Positions 6,770 to 7,504 of a stretch of 7,504 bases of DNA are shown piece after piece. Both the position numbers and the translations under genes were made by a program. Origin of the DNA: an uncultured Collinsella sp. (GTDB lineage Bacteria > Actinomycetota > Coriobacteriia > Coriobacteriales > Coriobacteriaceae); the NCBI GenBank assembly GCA_902495085.1, contig CABUWA010000093.1:1-7504 (forward strand). The letters are read 5' to 3'. The number at the start of each line of letters is the position of its first letter. Positions within the stretch are counted from its first letter, which is position 1. The notes under the pieces are model-generated. The model worked only from the letters and a program-made list of their open reading frames with translations, ran no database searches and was not told where the DNA came from.

Positions 6770-6807
6770 AAAGCGTTTGACCTGCCAAAATTAACCTGTC
6801 CCTTTTT
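6745..6807 (+). terminator. Long palindromic terminator after the dehydrogenase-like gene
   Basis: Bases 6745-6769 pair with 6780-6804 over 25 positions with a single T-G wobble and a 10-base loop. The right arm runs into five T (6803-6807). The stem is far longer than a terminator needs and mixes AT-rich and GC-rich blocks, which suggests it derives from a mobile or dispersed palindromic element used as a terminator. It insulates the upstream gene from pgi. Confidence 0.85.
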
Positions 6808-6890
6808 GGTCGGTCGCCGTTTAGGGGCGGATTGGCAACGCTCGCTGATTACGGTCTTGACCTGCGCTAGAATAGGGTCATCTGATTATC

Positions 6891-6914
6891 CGGGCGCATG
6901 GAGGTATGCGCCCG
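6891..6914 (+). promoter_or_regulatory. Perfect hairpin in the pgi leader with a Shine-Dalgarno-like loop
   Basis: CGGGCGCAT (6891-6899) and ATGCGCCCG (6906-6914) are perfect 9-bp complements around the loop GGAGGT (6900-6905). The hairpin ends 18 bases before the pgi start and six before its ribosome binding site, with no T run, so it is not a terminator. It may affect translation or mRNA stability. A TAGAAT (6868-6873) upstream could be the -10 of the pgi promoter, but I see no properly spaced -35. Confidence 0.5.
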
Positions 6915-6932
6915 TATGTTGAGGAGGACTTT

Positions 6933-7504
6933 ATGGCAACTGTTGCCGCACCTATCGACGCTACGTCGACCGCCGCTTGGAAGGCGCTCGAGGCCCATCA
7001 GGAGAAGCTCGAGGCCGATGGTATCGACCTCAAGGCCTGGTTCGCCGCCGATGCCGAGCGCGTGAACAAGCTGAGCTTTGACGCCGGTGACCTGCACTTC
7101 GATCTGTCGAAGAACCTGGTGACCGATGAGACCGTCAAGCTGCTGTGCGATCTTGCCCGCGAGGTGAAGCTCGAGGAGCGCCGCGACGCCATGTTCTCCG
7201 GCGAGCACATCAACACCACCGAGGACCGCGCCGTCCTGCACACCGCGCTGCGCCGCCCGGCAAGCGAGAAGGGCCAGATCATCGTCGACGGCCAGGACGT
7301 CGTCGCCGACGTGCACGAGGTCCTCGACCGCATGTATGCCTTCGCCGAGCGCGTGCGCTCCGGTGAGTGGAAGGGCGTTACCGGCAAGAAGATCGAGCAC
7401 CTGGTGTCCATCGGCATCGGCGGCTCCGATCTGGGCCCGGTCATGGCCTACGAGGCTCTGCGTCCCTATGCCGACGCCGGTATCGACTGCCGCTACATCT
7501 CCAA
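6933..7504 (+). CDS. pgi: Glucose-6-phosphate isomerase, N-terminal part (cut by window edge)
   Basis: This enzyme interconverts glucose-6-phosphate and fructose-6-phosphate in cytoplasmic glycolysis and gluconeogenesis. The first 190 residues are present and the frame is open at the right edge. Diagnostic segments are FSGEHINTTEDRAVLHTALR (88-107) and the sugar-phosphate-binding HLVSIGIGGSDLGPVMAYEAL (156-176), the latter including the PGI SIGIGGSDLGP stretch. They match the long, about 540-residue bacterial/eukaryotic PGI class. The ATG at 6933 has GAGGAGG (6921-6927) five bases upstream. Another in-frame ATG at 6906 would add nine residues, but its GGAGGT abuts it with no spacing. Codon use is strongly GC-ending compared with neighbours (many GCC, CTG, AAG, GAG), as expected for a highly expressed gene. 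It stands alone after a terminator. Confidence 0.96.
   Translation, partial: MATVAAPIDATSTAAWKALEAHQEKLEADGIDLKAWFAADAERVNKLSFDAGDLHFDLSKNLVTDETVKLLCDLAREVKLEERRDAMFSGEHINTTEDRAVLHTALRRPASEKGQIIVDGQDVVADVHEVLDRMYAFAERVRSGEWKGVTGKKIEHLVSIGIGGSDLGPVMAYEALRPYADAGIDCRYIS

Noticed and set aside
6745..6807. Inverted repeat read as an insertion-sequence end or small RNA
   Set aside because: No transposase or target duplication is visible, and the T run directly after the stem makes termination the simplest present role; mobile origin is kept only as a hypothesis.
6857..6873. TTGACC followed by TAGAAT as the pgi promoter
   Set aside because: Only five bases separate them, so they cannot be the -35 and -10 of one promoter; at most TAGAAT is a lone -10.

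Overview
The window looks like chromosomal DNA from a high-GC, Gram-positive-type gut actinobacterium. A Coriobacteriia member such as Collinsella is my best guess. This is inferred from codon use, the AAAGGA/AAAGGGG-type ribosome binding sites, GTG and TTG starts, a CGAAC-type LexA box and the gene content; no marker gene fixes the taxon. I see seven complete protein genes, one gene cut off by the right edge, and no rRNA, tRNA or CRISPR array.

Layout. (1) At 49-2175 (+) lies a polar-amino-acid-type ABC transporter pair: a permease with an unusual exported domain fused to its N-terminus, then its ATPase 12 bases later. The pair is closed by a strong hairpin terminator at 2201-2236. No substrate-binding protein gene is visible; it may lie upstream of the window. 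(2) At 2293-3463 (-) a DUF3793-type protein and a short flavodoxin form a two-gene unit. (3) Diverging from it, at 3638-4021 (+), is a small membrane-anchored heavy-metal-associated (HMA) protein. The shared 174-base promoter region holds two different palindromes, each beside a promoter, one resembling a CsoR-family operator and one suggesting a metal-dependent repressor. (4) At 4048-5971 (-) a Y-family translesion DNA polymerase and a YolD-like partner overlap by eight bases. They are preceded by a well-formed promoter overlapped by a near-perfect LexA box, so this is an SOS mutagenesis cassette. (5) At 6209-6733 (+) is a short protein matching only the nucleotide-binding half of iron-containing alcohol dehydrogenases, bracketed by two direct copies of a 25-base repeat. 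The right copy is one arm of a 25-bp terminator hairpin. (6) At 6933 (+) begins pgi, glucose-6-phosphate isomerase, which runs off the window. A perfect hairpin with a Shine-Dalgarno-like loop sits in its leader.

Taken together the region is housekeeping and stress related: amino-acid uptake, metal and redox handling, damage-tolerant DNA synthesis and central glycolysis. There is no obvious defence island or prophage. The least ordinary items are the permease fusion, the HMA/Cys-rich hybrid, the insertion in the polymerase little finger, the half-size dehydrogenase and the repeat pair around it.
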